Assembly (NCBI GenBank): GCA_020073615.1
Contig: JAIQEX010000043.1
Span: 1 to 45,202, forward strand
DNA: 45,202 bases
Source: Terriglobia bacterium
GTDB taxonomy: Bacteria > Acidobacteriota > Terriglobia > Bryobacterales > Bryobacteraceae
Direction: 5' to 3'
Under the pieces are notes generated by a model. The model worked only from the letters and a program-made list of their open reading frames with translations. It was not told where the DNA came from and did no database searches. A program made the translations under genes and the position numbers. Positions 33,346 through 42,790 of this stretch are shown piece after piece. Numbering within the stretch: position 1 is the stretch's first letter; every line of letters starts with the position of its first letter.

Positions 33346-33976
33346 TTCGCAAAAATCGGGGTACCCTCTGGGTCGCCCCCGCTCCGTTGAGGGCAAGGCC
33401 GCCGTCCGCTTCAATGCCCTCAAAACCGGCATCGACGCCCAGTCCCACATCATCCCCGGCGAAGACCCCGACGCCCTCACCACCCTCAACGCCGAATACC
33501 ATCAGCGCTTCCAGCCCGCCAATCCCGACGAGCGCGCCCTCGTCGACCTCCTCGTCTCCACCGAGTGGCAGCTCCGCCGCTTCCGCACCGTCGAGGCCCA
33601 CCTCTGGACCGCCAAAATCCAGGACACCTACAAACTCGACGAGGACGCCCCGCTCGGCACTGTCTTCGCCAGCTCCAGCAATACCTTCGTCCGCTTGCAG
33701 CGCCTCATCGACTCCGCCCAGCGCTCCTATCTCCGCACGCTCAAGGAGCTGCGCCACGCGCAGGAGCTGTCCGCCCAGGCGCCGCCCGACCCCGATCCGC
33801 CCGCCCTCTCGCCGCCTCCCCCCGCCCTCCTCGCCGCGCCCGATCCCCCGCCAAATCAATCGCCGCGCCCCCAAATTGGCTTTGTTCCCGACAATCGCCC
33901 CGAGCCCCGGCCCCTGGTCCCCAATCCCCCGTCCCCGGCCCCCGATCCCCGGCCCCCCATGGCCACCCCCGTTTGA
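33308..33976 (+). CDS. Acidobacterial NRRNSQKS-type family protein, unknown function
   Basis: The 222-aa product begins [42 protein letters not shown]. This matches a small protein family I recall as common and often multi-copy in Acidobacteriota (typical N-terminus RQNAQKSTGPRTPEGKAR...NALKHGL). A helical region follows (DERALVDLLVSTEWQLRRFRTVEAHLW). From about residue 150 the tail is Pro-rich. Its last third is encoded by a C-rich repeat whose reverse complement recurs at 38336, so the C-terminus may be repeat-derived. The start overlaps the activator's open frame by 38 bp. No function is known. Confidence 0.6.
   Translation: MATPLQISANRRNSQKSGYPLGRPRSVEGKAAVRFNALKTGIDAQSHIIPGEDPDALTTLNAEYHQRFQPANPDERALVDLLVSTEWQLRRFRTVEAHLWTAKIQDTYKLDEDAPLGTVFASSSNTFVRLQRLIDSAQRSYLRTLKELRHAQELSAQAPPDPDPPALSPPPPALLAAPDPPPNQSPRPQIGFVPDNRPEPRPLVPNPPSPAPDPRPPMATPV
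33899..33961 (-). repeat. G-rich repeat (G-quadruplex-like on the minus strand), left copy
   Basis: Eight or nine C-runs of 4-6 bases lie between 33898 and 33958, so the minus strand reads as consecutive G-runs separated by 2-5 bases. The core CCCCGGCCCCCGATCCCC at 33933-33950 is the exact reverse complement of the core at 38336-38353. Confidence 0.85.
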
Positions 33977-34010
33977 CACCCCGATTTCGGTGCTGGTAGC
34001 CTGAATTTTC

Positions 34011-35114
34011 ATGCCCGCCGCATCTTCGCTCCGCACCACTCCGCTGAATTCCGTCCACCGCGCCCTCGGAGCCAAAATGGTCGACTTCGGCGGTTGGGAC
34101 ATGCCCGTCCAGTATTCCGGGATCATCGATGAGCACCGCGCCGTGCGTACCGCCGTCGGGGTCTTCGATGTGAGCCACATGGGCGAAATCGAAATTCGCG
34201 GCCCGCAAGCCGCCGCGCTCGCCGATTTCGTCACCACCAACAATGTGCGTAAACTCAGCCTCGGCCAGGCCCACTACTCCGGGCTGCTCTACCCGCACGG
34301 CGGCTTCGTCGACGATATCCTGGTCCACAAGGTGGCCGACGACCATTACTTTCTCTGCGTCAACGCCTCCAACCAGGAGAAGGATTTCGAACACATCCGC
34401 GCCATGAACCGCTTCGACGCCGAAGTGGAATTCGCGGGCGAGCGCTACGCCCAGCTTGCCATCCAGGGTCCGCAGGCGCACGCCACCTTGCAGAAGCTCA
34501 CGCCCGTCTCGCTCGCCGCCATCAAGTATTATTGGTTCACCGATGGCCAAGTGTCCGGCACCCCGGCGCGCATCGCCCACACCGGATACACCGGCGAGGA
34601 CGGCTTCGAAATCTACGTGCCGCCCGCCGAAGCCGAACGCATGTGGCATGAGGTCATGAAGGCCGGCGTCGAATTCGGCATCAAACCCTGCGGCCTGGGC
34701 GCGCGCAACACCCTCCGCCTGGAAGCCAAAATGGCCCTCTACGGCCATGAAATCGATGCCTCGATTTCCCCGCTCGAAGCCGATCTCGCCTGGATCGTCA
34801 AGCTCGACAAGGGCGACTTCGTCGGCCGCGACGTGCTCCTCAAACAGAAGGAGAGCGGCGTGAAGCGCAAGCTGGTGGGCTTCGAAATGCTTGGCCGCGG
34901 CATCGCGCGCGAGGGCTACGAAGTGCTCCTCGACGCCGCCCCCGCCGGATGGGTCACCAGCGGCTCGCCCTCTCCAACCTTGAACAAGAACATCGGGCTC
35001 TGCTACCTGCCCACCGCCCATGCGCGGCCGGGCGTGGCCATCCAGATCGTGGTCCGCGGCCAGCCCGTGGATGCGGTCACCGTCGAAACTCCGTTCTACA
35101 AACGAGCAAAATAA
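34011..35114 (+). CDS. gcvT: Aminomethyltransferase, glycine cleavage T-protein
   Basis: GcvT transfers the methylene of the aminomethyl-lipoyl intermediate to tetrahydrofolate and releases ammonia. The 367-aa protein shows the family start TPLNSVHRALGAKMVDFGGWDMPVQY, DVSHMGEIEIRG, the folate-site region IKYYWFTDGQVSGTPARIAHTGYTGEDGFEIY, and GLGARNTLRLEAKMALYGHEI with the C-terminal VGFEM domain. It is the first of four tightly spaced gcv genes. Only 34 bp separate it from the upstream gene, so the classic glycine riboswitch found before many gcv operons is not here. The ATG has no strong ribosome-binding site. Confidence 0.96.
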   Translation: MPAASSLRTTPLNSVHRALGAKMVDFGGWDMPVQYSGIIDEHRAVRTAVGVFDVSHMGEIEIRGPQAAALADFVTTNNVRKLSLGQAHYSGLLYPHGGFVDDILVHKVADDHYFLCVNASNQEKDFEHIRAMNRFDAEVEFAGERYAQLAIQGPQAHATLQKLTPVSLAAIKYYWFTDGQVSGTPARIAHTGYTGEDGFEIYVPPAEAERMWHEVMKAGVEFGIKPCGLGARNTLRLEAKMALYGHEIDASISPLEADLAWIVKLDKGDFVGRDVLLKQKESGVKRKLVGFEMLGRGIAREGYEVLLDAAPAGWVTSGSPSPTLNKNIGLCYLPTAHARPGVAIQIVVRGQPVDAVTVETPFYKRAK

Positions 35115-35116
35115 AA

Positions 35117-35500
35117 ATGTACCCAGAAAACTTTCGCTACACGAAGGAACACGAATGGGTCCTGGTGGTCGGGGACACCGGCACCGTCGGCATCACCGAT
35201 CATGCCCAACAGGAGCTCGGCGACATCGTCTATGTGGACCTGCCCAAGCCCGGCGCGCGAATCGAGCAGGGGAAGTCGCTCGGCTCGGTCGAGTCGGTCA
35301 AGGCGGTCTCCGATGTCTACGCGCCGGTCTCGGGGGAGGTGCTCGAAATCAACCCGGCGCTCGCCGATGCCCCGGAAACCCTGAATAGCGACCCCCACGG
35401 CGCGGCTTGGCTGGTGAAGATCCGCCTCAGCACGCCCGACGAGCTCGCGAGCCTGATGTCGGCGGCCGATTACCAGGCCTATGTAGGAGCGGAGAAGTAG
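35117..35500 (+). CDS. gcvH: Glycine cleavage H-protein
   Basis: GcvH carries the lipoyl arm that shuttles the aminomethyl group between P, T and L proteins. The 127-aa sequence (NFRYTKEHEWV... GITDHAQQELGDIVYVDLP) contains the lipoylation site Lys62 in SVESVKAVSDV. It starts 2 bp after gcvT and directly abuts gcvPA. The L-protein (lpd) is not in the window, as in most genomes. Confidence 0.97.
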   Translation: MYPENFRYTKEHEWVLVVGDTGTVGITDHAQQELGDIVYVDLPKPGARIEQGKSLGSVESVKAVSDVYAPVSGEVLEINPALADAPETLNSDPHGAAWLVKIRLSTPDELASLMSAADYQAYVGAEK

Positions 35501-36844
35501 TTGCGCTACCTTCCGAAATCCGATTCCGAGCGCCGCCGGATGCTCGAAGTGTGCGGCGTCGCCTCCCCCGAGGAGCTGTTCGCACACCTGCCCGAGGCCG
35601 TCCGCCTCGCTCGTCCGCTCGCTCTCGCGCCGGGCATCTCCGAATACGAGATCGTCGACTACTTCCGCGAGCGCGCCGCCGAGAACCTCGAGGGCTACAC
35701 CTCGTTCCTGGGCGCCGGCGTGTACCGCCATTTCCGGCCGGTCCTGGTCGATACCGTGGTCTCGCGCGGCGAGTTCCTCACCTCTTATACTCCGTACCAG
35801 GCCGAAATCGCCCAGGGCACGCTCACCGCCATCTTCGAATTCCAGACCATGATCTGCCAGCTCACCGGCATGGATGTGGCCAACGCCTCCATGTACGACG
35901 GCTCCACCGCCGTCCCCGAGGCCGCCATGATGGCCGCGCGCGCCACCGGCAAAGGGCGCGCCCTGATCGCCCGCTCCGTGCATCCCGAGTACCGCGAGGT
36001 GTTGCGCACCTACGCCCGCTACCAGGGCATGCCCGTCGAGGAGTTTGGCTACCTGCCCGATACCGGCGCCATCGACCTCGAAGATCTCGAGCGGAAGATG
36101 GACGACCTCACCGGCGCCGTCATCATTCAATCGCCCAACTTCTTTGGCATCGTGGACCAGGTGAAGGCTGCTGCCGAAATCGCGCACCGGCGCGGCGCGC
36201 TGCTCGTGGTCGTCTTCACCGAAGCCGTCTCCCTGGGCATCCTCGAGCCGCCCGCCGAAGCCGATATCGTCGCCGGCGAGTTGCAGTCCTTCGCCATCTC
36301 TCCCAGCTACGGCGGACCCTACGCCGGCATCATCGCCACCAAAGAAAAGTTCATCCGGCAGATGCCCGGACGCCTGGTGGGCCAGACCACCGATTCCCGC
36401 GGCAACCGCGCCTTCTGCCTCACCCTCGCCACCCGCGAGCAGCACATCCGCCGCGAGAAGGCCACCTCCAACATCTGCACCAACCAGGCGCTCATCGCCC
36501 TCATGGCCACGGTTTTCATGACCGTCTACGGCAAGCAGGGCCTGCGCGAGTTGGCCGAGCAGAACCTCGCCAAAGCGCATTACCTCGCCGCGAAGTTCCA
36601 GCCCCGCTTTCAGGGAAAGTTTTTCAACGAATTCGTGGCGCGCGTGGCAGGCCGCACGCCCGAAGAGTTGAACCGCGCCCTGCTCAAGCGCAAGATCATC
36701 GGCGGCCTCCCCCTCGGCCGTTTCTACCCCGAGCTGGCCGATTCCATGCTGCTGTGCGCCACCGAAATGTCGCGCCGCGCCGACATGGACGCGCTGGTGG
36801 CGCAGGCCGCCGGCCAGCCCGCCGGCAAGGAGGTGCTGGCGTGA
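35501..36844 (+). CDS. gcvPA: Glycine dehydrogenase (decarboxylating) subunit 1
   Basis: This is the N-terminal half of the split P-protein; with GcvPB it decarboxylates glycine using PLP. Typical motifs are [71 protein letters not shown] and [25 protein letters not shown]. The 447-aa length is normal. It starts with TTG at 35501, immediately after the gcvH stop, with GGAG in the end of gcvH. Its stop overlaps the gcvPB start as GTGA. Confidence 0.96.
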   Translation: MRYLPKSDSERRRMLEVCGVASPEELFAHLPEAVRLARPLALAPGISEYEIVDYFRERAAENLEGYTSFLGAGVYRHFRPVLVDTVVSRGEFLTSYTPYQAEIAQGTLTAIFEFQTMICQLTGMDVANASMYDGSTAVPEAAMMAARATGKGRALIARSVHPEYREVLRTYARYQGMPVEEFGYLPDTGAIDLEDLERKMDDLTGAVIIQSPNFFGIVDQVKAAAEIAHRRGALLVVVFTEAVSLGILEPPAEADIVAGELQSFAISPSYGGPYAGIIATKEKFIRQMPGRLVGQTTDSRGNRAFCLTLATREQHIRREKATSNICTNQALIALMATVFMTVYGKQGLRELAEQNLAKAHYLAAKFQPRFQGKFFNEFVARVAGRTPEELNRALLKRKIIGGLPLGRFYPELADSMLLCATEMSRRADMDALVAQAAGQPAGKEVLA

Positions 36845-38319
36845 TCACCAAGGTTCGCAACCACCTCTCGCAGAATGAAGCCCTGCTGTTCGAGCGCAGC
36901 TCGCCCGGCAAGAAGGCCTTCCAGCTTCCCGCGCTCGACGTTCCGCCCGTCGATGCCGCCGAAGCGCTGGGCGCGGGCAACGTGCGCGCCGCCATCGAAG
37001 GCTTCCCCGAGGTCAGCGAGGTCGAGGCCATCCGCCACTTCACCCGCCTCTCCACCTGGAACTACGCCATCGACCACGGCATGTATCCGCTGGGCTCCTG
37101 CACCATGAAGTACAATCCGCGCATCAACGAGCTGGTGGCCCGCATCGACGGGCTCGCGTGGGCCCATCCCTACCAGCCGGAGTCCCTGGCGCAAGGCTCC
37201 ATGGAAGTGATGGCGCGCGTCGAGGCTGCCCTCGCCGAAATCACCGGCATGGACGCGGTGACGCTCCAGCCCGCCGCGGGCGCGCATGGCGAGCTCACCG
37301 GCATCCTCCTGATTCGCGCCCTGCTCGAAAAGCGCGGCAATCCGCGCAAGAAGATTCTCATCCCCGATTCCGCCCACGGCACCAACCCGGCCACCGCCGC
37401 CATCGCCGGATACATGGTGCAGAATATCAAGTCGAGCGACACCGGCGTGCTGGATGTCAGCGCGCTCGCCCAGCTCGTCGACCAGGACGTGGCCGCCCTC
37501 ATGGTGACCAACCCCAACACGCTGGGCGTCTTCGAGCACAACATCATTCAGGCCGCCGAAATCCTCCATAAGAAGGGCGCCATGCTCTATATGGATGGCG
37601 CCAACATGAACGCGCTGGTGGGCATCGCGCGGCCCGGCGATTTCGGCGTCGACGTGATGCACCTCAACCTGCACAAGACCTTCTCCACCCCGCACGGCGG
37701 CGGCGGACCCGGCGCCGGACCGGTAGCCGTGAAGAAGCCGCTCGAGCCGTTCCTGCCCGCGCCGCGCCTGAAGCACTCCGCCAGGAAGTGGACCTGGGAC
37801 TACAAGCGCAAGCACTCCATCGGCCGCGTCAAGGCCTTCTACGGCAACTTCGGCGTGCTGGTGCGCGCCCTCGCCTACATCCTGGCGCACGGCGGCGAGG
37901 GACTGCGCAACGCCACCGTCGACGCCGTGCTCAACGCCGTCTACATCCGCAAGCAACTCGAGCCCTACTTCGATCTGCCCTACTCCTCGCCCAACATGCA
38001 TGAGGTGGTGTTCAGCGACCACCGCCAGGCCGCGCTCGGCGTGCACACCGGCGATATCGCCAAGCGCCTCATCGACTACGGCTTCCATCCGTACACCGTG
38101 AGCTTCCCGCTGATCGTGCACGGCGCGCTCATGATCGAGCCCACCGAGACGGAAGGAAAACTGGAGCTCGACCAGTTCATCGAGGCCATGATCTCGATTG
38201 CCAAAGAGGTCGAGACCGACCCGCATACGGTCAAGAACGCGCCCTACGGGACGCGGACCAGCCGGGTCGACGAAGTGACCGCCGCGCGCAAGCCGGTGTT
38301 GCGATGGAAGCCGGCCTAG
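36841..38319 (+). CDS. gcvPB: Glycine dehydrogenase (decarboxylating) subunit 2
   Basis: The C-terminal, PLP-carrying half of the split P-protein. The PLP-binding Lys279 sits in [21 protein letters not shown], and [17 protein letters not shown] and [13 protein letters not shown] are characteristic. The 492-aa length is normal. The GTG at 36841 overlaps the gcvPA stop by 4 bp; the frame is open much further upstream but only antisense/other-frame sequence lies there. Its last 16 bp overlap the start of the glycosyltransferase gene. Confidence 0.96.
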   Translation: MITKVRNHLSQNEALLFERSSPGKKAFQLPALDVPPVDAAEALGAGNVRAAIEGFPEVSEVEAIRHFTRLSTWNYAIDHGMYPLGSCTMKYNPRINELVARIDGLAWAHPYQPESLAQGSMEVMARVEAALAEITGMDAVTLQPAAGAHGELTGILLIRALLEKRGNPRKKILIPDSAHGTNPATAAIAGYMVQNIKSSDTGVLDVSALAQLVDQDVAALMVTNPNTLGVFEHNIIQAAEILHKKGAMLYMDGANMNALVGIARPGDFGVDVMHLNLHKTFSTPHGGGGPGAGPVAVKKPLEPFLPAPRLKHSARKWTWDYKRKHSIGRVKAFYGNFGVLVRALAYILAHGGEGLRNATVDAVLNAVYIRKQLEPYFDLPYSSPNMHEVVFSDHRQAALGVHTGDIAKRLIDYGFHPYTVSFPLIVHGALMIEPTETEGKLELDQFIEAMISIAKEVETDPHTVKNAPYGTRTSRVDEVTAARKPVLRWKPA

Positions 38320-40106
38320 CCGGGGGCCAGGGGTCGGGGATCGGGGGCCGGGGGCTTTGGCTCGTGCTGGGCGTAGTTCTCCTTCTCCGCCTCCCGTTTC
38401 TCAACCAGGCCATCCTGGGCGACGATCACATCTACCTCAGCGAAGCGGCGCACGCCCTCATCGACCCCCTGCATCCCGACAATACCGGGTACGTATTTCA
38501 GGGCAGGGAAGTGGACCTGCGGGGGCAGCCGCATCCGCCGCTGGATGCGTGGGTGCTGGCCGGCCTCATCTCTCTCGCCGGCGATGTGAAGGAGATTCCG
38601 TTCCATGCCGCGTATATCGTGTTTTCGCTCATCGCCGCCGCGGCCATGTGGTCGCTGGCACGCCGCTTCTCGCCGCGGCCCCTGTGGGCGGCGCTGCTGT
38701 TCTTCGCGGTCCCGGCCTTTGTGGTGAACGGCAACTCGCTCGAAACCGATCTGCCCTTCCTGGCGTTCTGGATGGCGGCCGTTGCCCTGTTCTGCGGCGG
38801 CCGCCTGACGCTCTCCGCACTGGCCATGGCGCTGGCCGCCATGACGGCCTATCAAGCCGTATTCCTCACGCCCATTCTGGCGGTCTACGTGTGGCTCTAT
38901 CACCGCCGCGACCGTGCCCGCTGGCCGGCAATCCTGGCGCCCCCCGTCACCATTGCCGCCTGGCAGATCTTCGAGCGCCTCTCAACCGGCGCGGCGCCCG
39001 CGGCCGCGGTCACCGGCTACTTTTCCATCTACCAGACGCTCGAAGCCAAGCTGTCCAACGCGCTGGCGCTGGCCATTCACTCCTGGTTCATCGTGTTCCC
39101 GGCGCTCGTACCGGGGGCGCTCGTGCTCGCCTGGCGCAAACGGCGCGAACCAGAGACGCTGTTCCTGCTCGCGTGGATCGCCATCTTCTTCGCTGGCGCG
39201 GTCGCGGTGTTCTTCGCGGGGTCGGCGCGCTACCTGCTGCCTATAGCCGCGCCGGTCGCGCTACTGGCGTCGCGCCTGCGCCCGCGCTGGCTCGCGCTCG
39301 GCTTCGCCGCACAGATGGCGCTCGGCATGGGCCTCGCCGTAGTCAATTATCGGCACTGGGATGCTTACCGCCGCTTCGCACAGTCGCTCGCCGTTCCCGC
39401 CGGCCATCGCCTGTGGATCGATGGCGAATGGGGCCTGCGCCACTACCTCGAAGCGCAAGGCGGCCTGCCGCTGCGCCAGACCGAGCGTCTGCGCGCCGGC
39501 GACACCGTGGTCTCGAGCGCGCTCAGCCACTCGGTGGACATCCACGGACCGCATTCGCCCTTCGCGCCGCCGCTCGAGATCCGTCCGGCGATTCCCCTGC
39601 GCCTCATCGGCCTCGAAACTCATTCGGGATACTCCAGCGCGTCGCTGAGTCACTTGTGGCCCTTCGGTATCTCCGCCGGCGTGATCGACCGCGTGAGCGC
39701 CAGTATCATGGCGGAACGCCATCCGGCGCTCTCCTGGCTGCCTATGAACGCACCCGAGGCGAAGGACCAGATCGTGACCGGCATCTACGATCTGGAGAGC
39801 GGCAGCTACCGCTGGATGTCGCGGAGCGCGGTGGTGGCGCTGAAGAGTCCGCCGGCCGCCGCGCCGCTGATGGTGTCGTTCACCATCCCGGAGAGCGCGC
39901 CCGCGCGCCGCGTGACCCTGCTGCTCGACGGCCGCGAGGTCGCCGCGCAGACTTACTCCGCGCCCGGCGCGTACACGCTGGAATCCCCGCTTGTTCGCGG
40001 CGCCGGCGCCGAAGCCCTCCTCGAGATCCGCATCGACCGCAGCTTTTCCGCGCCGCCCGACCGGCGCGAGCTGGGCATCGTCCTCACTGCGGTGGGTTTT
40101 CGCTAA
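38304..40106 (+). CDS. Glycosyltransferase family 39-like membrane protein
   Basis: The 600-aa protein has about 9-10 hydrophobic segments over residues 18-350, followed by a ~240-residue soluble domain. LGDDHIYLSEAAHA early in the first loop and PHPPLDAW resemble the acidic and HPP motifs of PMT/ArnT-like (GT39/GT83) enzymes, which use polyprenyl-phosphate sugars. The acceptor is unknown. The first ~17 residues ([17 protein letters not shown]) are encoded by the G-rich repeat; a start within the first membrane helix region (GTG near 38364) is possible. The 16-bp overlap with gcvPB suggests co-transcription, though a functional link is unlikely. Confidence 0.78.
   Translation: MEAGLAGGQGSGIGGRGLWLVLGVVLLLRLPFLNQAILGDDHIYLSEAAHALIDPLHPDNTGYVFQGREVDLRGQPHPPLDAWVLAGLISLAGDVKEIPFHAAYIVFSLIAAAAMWSLARRFSPRPLWAALLFFAVPAFVVNGNSLETDLPFLAFWMAAVALFCGGRLTLSALAMALAAMTAYQAVFLTPILAVYVWLYHRRDRARWPAILAPPVTIAAWQIFERLSTGAAPAAAVTGYFSIYQTLEAKLSNALALAIHSWFIVFPALVPGALVLAWRKRREPETLFLLAWIAIFFAGAVAVFFAGSARYLLPIAAPVALLASRLRPRWLALGFAAQMALGMGLAVVNYRHWDAYRRFAQSLAVPAGHRLWIDGEWGLRHYLEAQGGLPLRQTERLRAGDTVVSSALSHSVDIHGPHSPFAPPLEIRPAIPLRLIGLETHSGYSSASLSHLWPFGISAGVIDRVSASIMAERHPALSWLPMNAPEAKDQIVTGIYDLESGSYRWMSRSAVVALKSPPAAAPLMVSFTIPESAPARRVTLLLDGREVAAQTYSAPGAYTLESPLVRGAGAEALLEIRIDRSFSAPPDRRELGIVLTAVGFR
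38322..38354 (+). repeat. G-rich repeat (G-quadruplex-like on the plus strand), right copy
   Basis: Five G-runs of 4-5 bases are separated by 2-3 bases, a textbook G-quadruplex pattern. The 18-bp core at 38336-38353 (GGGGATCGGGGGCCGGGG) is identical, in inverted orientation, to the left copy at 33933-33950, so the pair brackets the gcv operon. Confidence 0.9.
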
Positions 40107-40107
40107 A

Positions 40108-40131
40108 GGGGCAGGCCGGGAGGCCTACCCC
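40108..40131. repeat. Hairpin repeat between glycosyltransferase and yggX
   Basis: GGGGCAGGCC (40108-40117) and GGCCTACCCC (40122-40131) pair over 10 bp with one mismatch and a GGGA loop, starting 2 bp after the glycosyltransferase stop. It resembles a REP-like or mRNA-stabilising element. No T-run follows, so it is not a standard terminator. Confidence 0.6.
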
Positions 40132-40162
40132 ACTGGTATCCTGGACTGAGGAGATCCAACCA

Positions 40163-40495
40163 ATGAGCTGCGGCAGCGGGGGCTTCAACCGCATTGAAAA
40201 CGCCATCCCGGCGGGAGCGCACAAGGTCTTTTGCGTGAAGTTCCAGCGCGAGATGGAAGGGCTCGAAGAGGTGCCGTTCGAGGGCCATCCGCTGGGACAG
40301 AAGATCTACGAGAGCGTTTCCAAGGAAGCCTGGAAAATGTGGGTCGAGCACATGAAGATGATCATGAACGAATACCGGCTCAACCTCGGCACCAAAGAGG
40401 CCCAGGAATTCCTGATCCAGCAGATGGACAATTACTTCTTCGGCGAAGGCGCCGCGCTGCCTCCCGATTTTGTGCCGCCTAAGACGAAGGCTTGA
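40163..40495 (+). CDS. yggX: Probable Fe(II)-trafficking protein YggX
   Basis: YggX protects iron-sulfur enzymes against oxidative damage. The match is good over VFCVKFQREMEGLEEVPFEGHPLGQKIYESVSKEAWKMWVEHMKMIMNEYRLNL and the following helix, including the conserved Cys24 and EAW. The 110-aa chain has about 18 extra N-terminal residues (MSCGSGGFNRIENAIPAG) with an additional Cys3. The start is supported by AGGAGA upstream. Its 3' end overlaps the convergent ATP-grasp gene by 17 bp. Confidence 0.88.
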   Translation: MSCGSGGFNRIENAIPAGAHKVFCVKFQREMEGLEEVPFEGHPLGQKIYESVSKEAWKMWVEHMKMIMNEYRLNLGTKEAQEFLIQQMDNYFFGEGAALPPDFVPPKTKA

Positions 40496-41696
40496 AGGTT
40501 TCGAGCGCCGTCGCGATCTGGAAGCGCAGTTCCCCGTGCGCCCGGCGCAGTGCCGCTTCCACTTCCTCCGCCCGATCGGACCGCGCGAAGATGAACCCCA
40601 GGTAGCTGGCGCTTTCGGGCAGCGGAACCAGCCGCTGTCCTTCTTTCGCCGTGATGACCACGTCTTCGATCGCCGCCACGGCCTGCGCGCGCTCCACGCC
40701 CTCTACCGATTCGAAGACGCCGTCTTTCGGGATGGGGATCATCATCACGCCGGCAGCCGCCTGCTCGCGGCGCGCGCCCGAAACATCCTCGCCCAGCGCG
40801 TGCCGGATGATGAGTTCCTCGAGCGGCATGCCGTCCGCGAAGCGCAAGGCCCGCGCGCACAACCCGCCGATCGGCCGCGCCGCCGTTTCCAACATCCACG
40901 CTCCCTCGCGGTTCCAGCGCAGTTCCGCATGCACCGGCCCGTGCCACAATCCCAAGGCGCGCACCGCGCAGGCTGCCGCTTCGAGTAGCGCCCGCTGCAC
41001 CTCGCCCGGTTCGCGCGACGGCGTCACGTAGATGGTCTCCTCGAAGAACGGCCCTTCGAGCGGGTCCGGCTTATCGAAGATCGCCAGCGCCTGGAAACAT
41101 CCCTTCGCGACCAGACCTTCCACGGCGAACTCCCGCCCGTCGATGTAGCTCTCCACCTGGATCTTCCGCTCGCCCATCCGGGAGATGCGCGCGAAGGCCG
41201 CCAGAAACTCGGCCTGGTTGTTGGCGCGGATCACGCCACGGCTGGCCGATAGCCCGAGCGGCTTCAACACGCACGGATAGCTGGCGCGCGCCGCCGCCGC
41301 GCCAGGGTCCTCGCCCGGCGCCACGCGGAAGAAGTCCGGCACGCGCATCCCCGCCGCCTGGTAGAGTTGCCGCGCGCGATACTTGTCGTGGCAGGCGCGC
41401 GCCGCCCGCGGCGGATGGAACGGAATGCCGAGCGCGGCGGCAGCCTCGGCCGCCAGCACGGCAGGCTGGTCGCCAACCGCCGCCACACCGTCGAACCGCA
41501 GGCCGCGCAGGGCATCCACCGATTCCGCCACGCGGTCGAACTTCACCGCCACCGCGCGATCGCCCCAGGGATCCTCCATCACGTGGCAGCGGTCGGTCGC
41601 GAGCGTCAGGTCCACGCCGAGCCGCCGCGCCGCGTCGGCGAACACGCGGATCTGGTAACCGGTGGTGGCAGCGAAGAGAAGAAGGCGTTTGCTCAC
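40479..41696 (-). CDS. ATP-grasp domain ligase/carboxylase-like protein
   Basis: A 405-aa single-chain ATP-grasp enzyme. A Rossmann-like N-terminus ([23 protein letters not shown]) is followed by [19 protein letters not shown] and [22 protein letters not shown] (nucleotide-binding Lys and flexible loop). [18 protein letters not shown] and GPVHAELRW ... [12 protein letters not shown] supply the metal-binding residues. The layout resembles carboxylate-amine ligases and biotin-carboxylase-like proteins, but the substrate is not identifiable. The start is a GTG at 41696; the frame is open antisense to tdh upstream. It is divergent from tdh across 63 bp containing a 16-bp palindrome. Confidence 0.85.
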   Translation of the reverse strand: MSKRLLLFAATTGYQIRVFADAARRLGVDLTLATDRCHVMEDPWGDRAVAVKFDRVAESVDALRGLRFDGVAAVGDQPAVLAAEAAAALGIPFHPPRAARACHDKYRARQLYQAAGMRVPDFFRVAPGEDPGAAAARASYPCVLKPLGLSASRGVIRANNQAEFLAAFARISRMGERKIQVESYIDGREFAVEGLVAKGCFQALAIFDKPDPLEGPFFEETIYVTPSREPGEVQRALLEAAACAVRALGLWHGPVHAELRWNREGAWMLETAARPIGGLCARALRFADGMPLEELIIRHALGEDVSGARREQAAAGVMMIPIPKDGVFESVEGVERAQAVAAIEDVVITAKEGQRLVPLPESASYLGFIFARSDRAEEVEAALRRAHGELRFQIATALETFKPSS

Positions 41697-41722
41697 TGCT
41701 TCTATTCTGCCGCAGCGGCGGG

Positions 41723-41738
41723 CGGAGCCGCGGCTCCG
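41723..41738. promoter_or_regulatory. 16-bp perfect palindrome between divergent genes
   Basis: CGGAGCCGCGGCTCCG is a perfect 16-bp palindrome in the 63-bp gap between the ATP-grasp gene (minus) and tdh (plus). Location suggests an operator for one or both genes, but a GC-rich palindrome of this length could also be chance in this base composition. Confidence 0.4.
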
Positions 41739-41759
41739 GAATCCGCTATCGTAGTGTAT

Positions 41760-42785
41760 GTGAAGGCACTGGTGAAGAGCAGGCGGGAGCCGGGTCTCTG
41801 GCTCGAAGACGTGGAGGAACCGAAGATCGGCATCAACGACGTGCTGATCCAGGTGCTGCGGACGGGGATCTGCGGCACCGACGTGCACATCTACAAGTGG
41901 GATGACTGGGCGCAGGCCACCATCCCCGTGCCCATGGCCATCGGGCACGAGTTCGTCGGGAAGATCGTCGAGGTCGGCGCCAATGTGACGGACTTCTTTC
42001 CCGGCGAGATCGTCAGCGGCGAAGGGCATGTGGTCTGCGGCCGCTGCCGCAACTGCCTGGCCGGCCGCCGCCATCTGTGCGCCCACACCATGGGCGTCGG
42101 CGTGAACCGGCCGGGTGCTTTCGCCGAATACATTGCCCTGCCCATGAGCAACATCTGGCACCACCATGAGGCGATCCCGCTCGATATCGCCGCCATTTTC
42201 GATCCCTTCGGCAACGCCGTCCACACCGCCCTGCAATTCCCCGTGCTGGGCGAGGACGTCCTGGTCACCGGCGCCGGCCCCATCGGCATCATGGCCGCGG
42301 CCGTGGCCGTGCATGCCGGTGCGCGCTACACGGTGATCACCGACGTCAACCCCTACCGCCTCGGCCTCGCGCGGAAGATGGGCGTGACCCGCGCGGTCGA
42401 TGTGCGCGAGGCCAAGCTCGCCGACGTCCAGAAAGAGCTCGGCATGACGGAAGGCTTCGATGTGGGCCTGGAGATGTCCGGTAACCCGGCCGCGTTCCGC
42501 GACATGATCGCCAACATGAGCCACGGCGCCAAAATCGCCATGCTCGGTATCCCTTCCGAAGAGATGACCATCGACTGGCACACCGTCATCTTCAACATGC
42601 TGACCATCCGCGGCATCTACGGCCGCGAGATGTACGAAACCTGGTACAAGATGACCGTGATGCTCCAATCCGGCCTGGACATCACTCCCATCATCACTCA
42701 CCGCTTCCCCTACACCGAATTCGAGAAGGGCTTCGAAGCCATGATTTCCGGCTGCTCCGGCAAGGTAGTGTTGAGCTGGGATTAA
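41760..42785 (+). CDS. tdh: L-threonine 3-dehydrogenase
   Basis: Tdh oxidises threonine to 2-amino-3-ketobutyrate with NAD; Kbl then makes glycine plus acetyl-CoA. The 341-aa product has the same length as E. coli Tdh and the same zinc residues: Cys38 (ICGTDVHIY), His63-Glu64 (IGHEF), and structural Cys93, 96, 99 and 107. The nucleotide-binding motif is [13 protein letters not shown]. The start is the GTG at 41760 (VKALVK...), which aligns with the family; another GTG lies 6 bp upstream. kbl is not adjacent, but a complete glycine cleavage system lies 3.4 kb away. It converges with pilT at 5 bp. Confidence 0.96.
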   Translation: MKALVKSRREPGLWLEDVEEPKIGINDVLIQVLRTGICGTDVHIYKWDDWAQATIPVPMAIGHEFVGKIVEVGANVTDFFPGEIVSGEGHVVCGRCRNCLAGRRHLCAHTMGVGVNRPGAFAEYIALPMSNIWHHHEAIPLDIAAIFDPFGNAVHTALQFPVLGEDVLVTGAGPIGIMAAAVAVHAGARYTVITDVNPYRLGLARKMGVTRAVDVREAKLADVQKELGMTEGFDVGLEMSGNPAAFRDMIANMSHGAKIAMLGIPSEEMTIDWHTVIFNMLTIRGIYGREMYETWYKMTVMLQSGLDITPIITHRFPYTEFEKGFEAMISGCSGKVVLSWD

Positions 42786-42790
42786 TCCCG

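Noticed and set aside
33977-34010. Glycine riboswitch before gcvT
   Set aside because: Only 34 bp, far too short, and no riboswitch core is visible.
41697-42701. Extension of the ATP-grasp gene antisense to tdh
   Set aside because: Low-similarity shadow; the GTG at 41696 fits the domain start.
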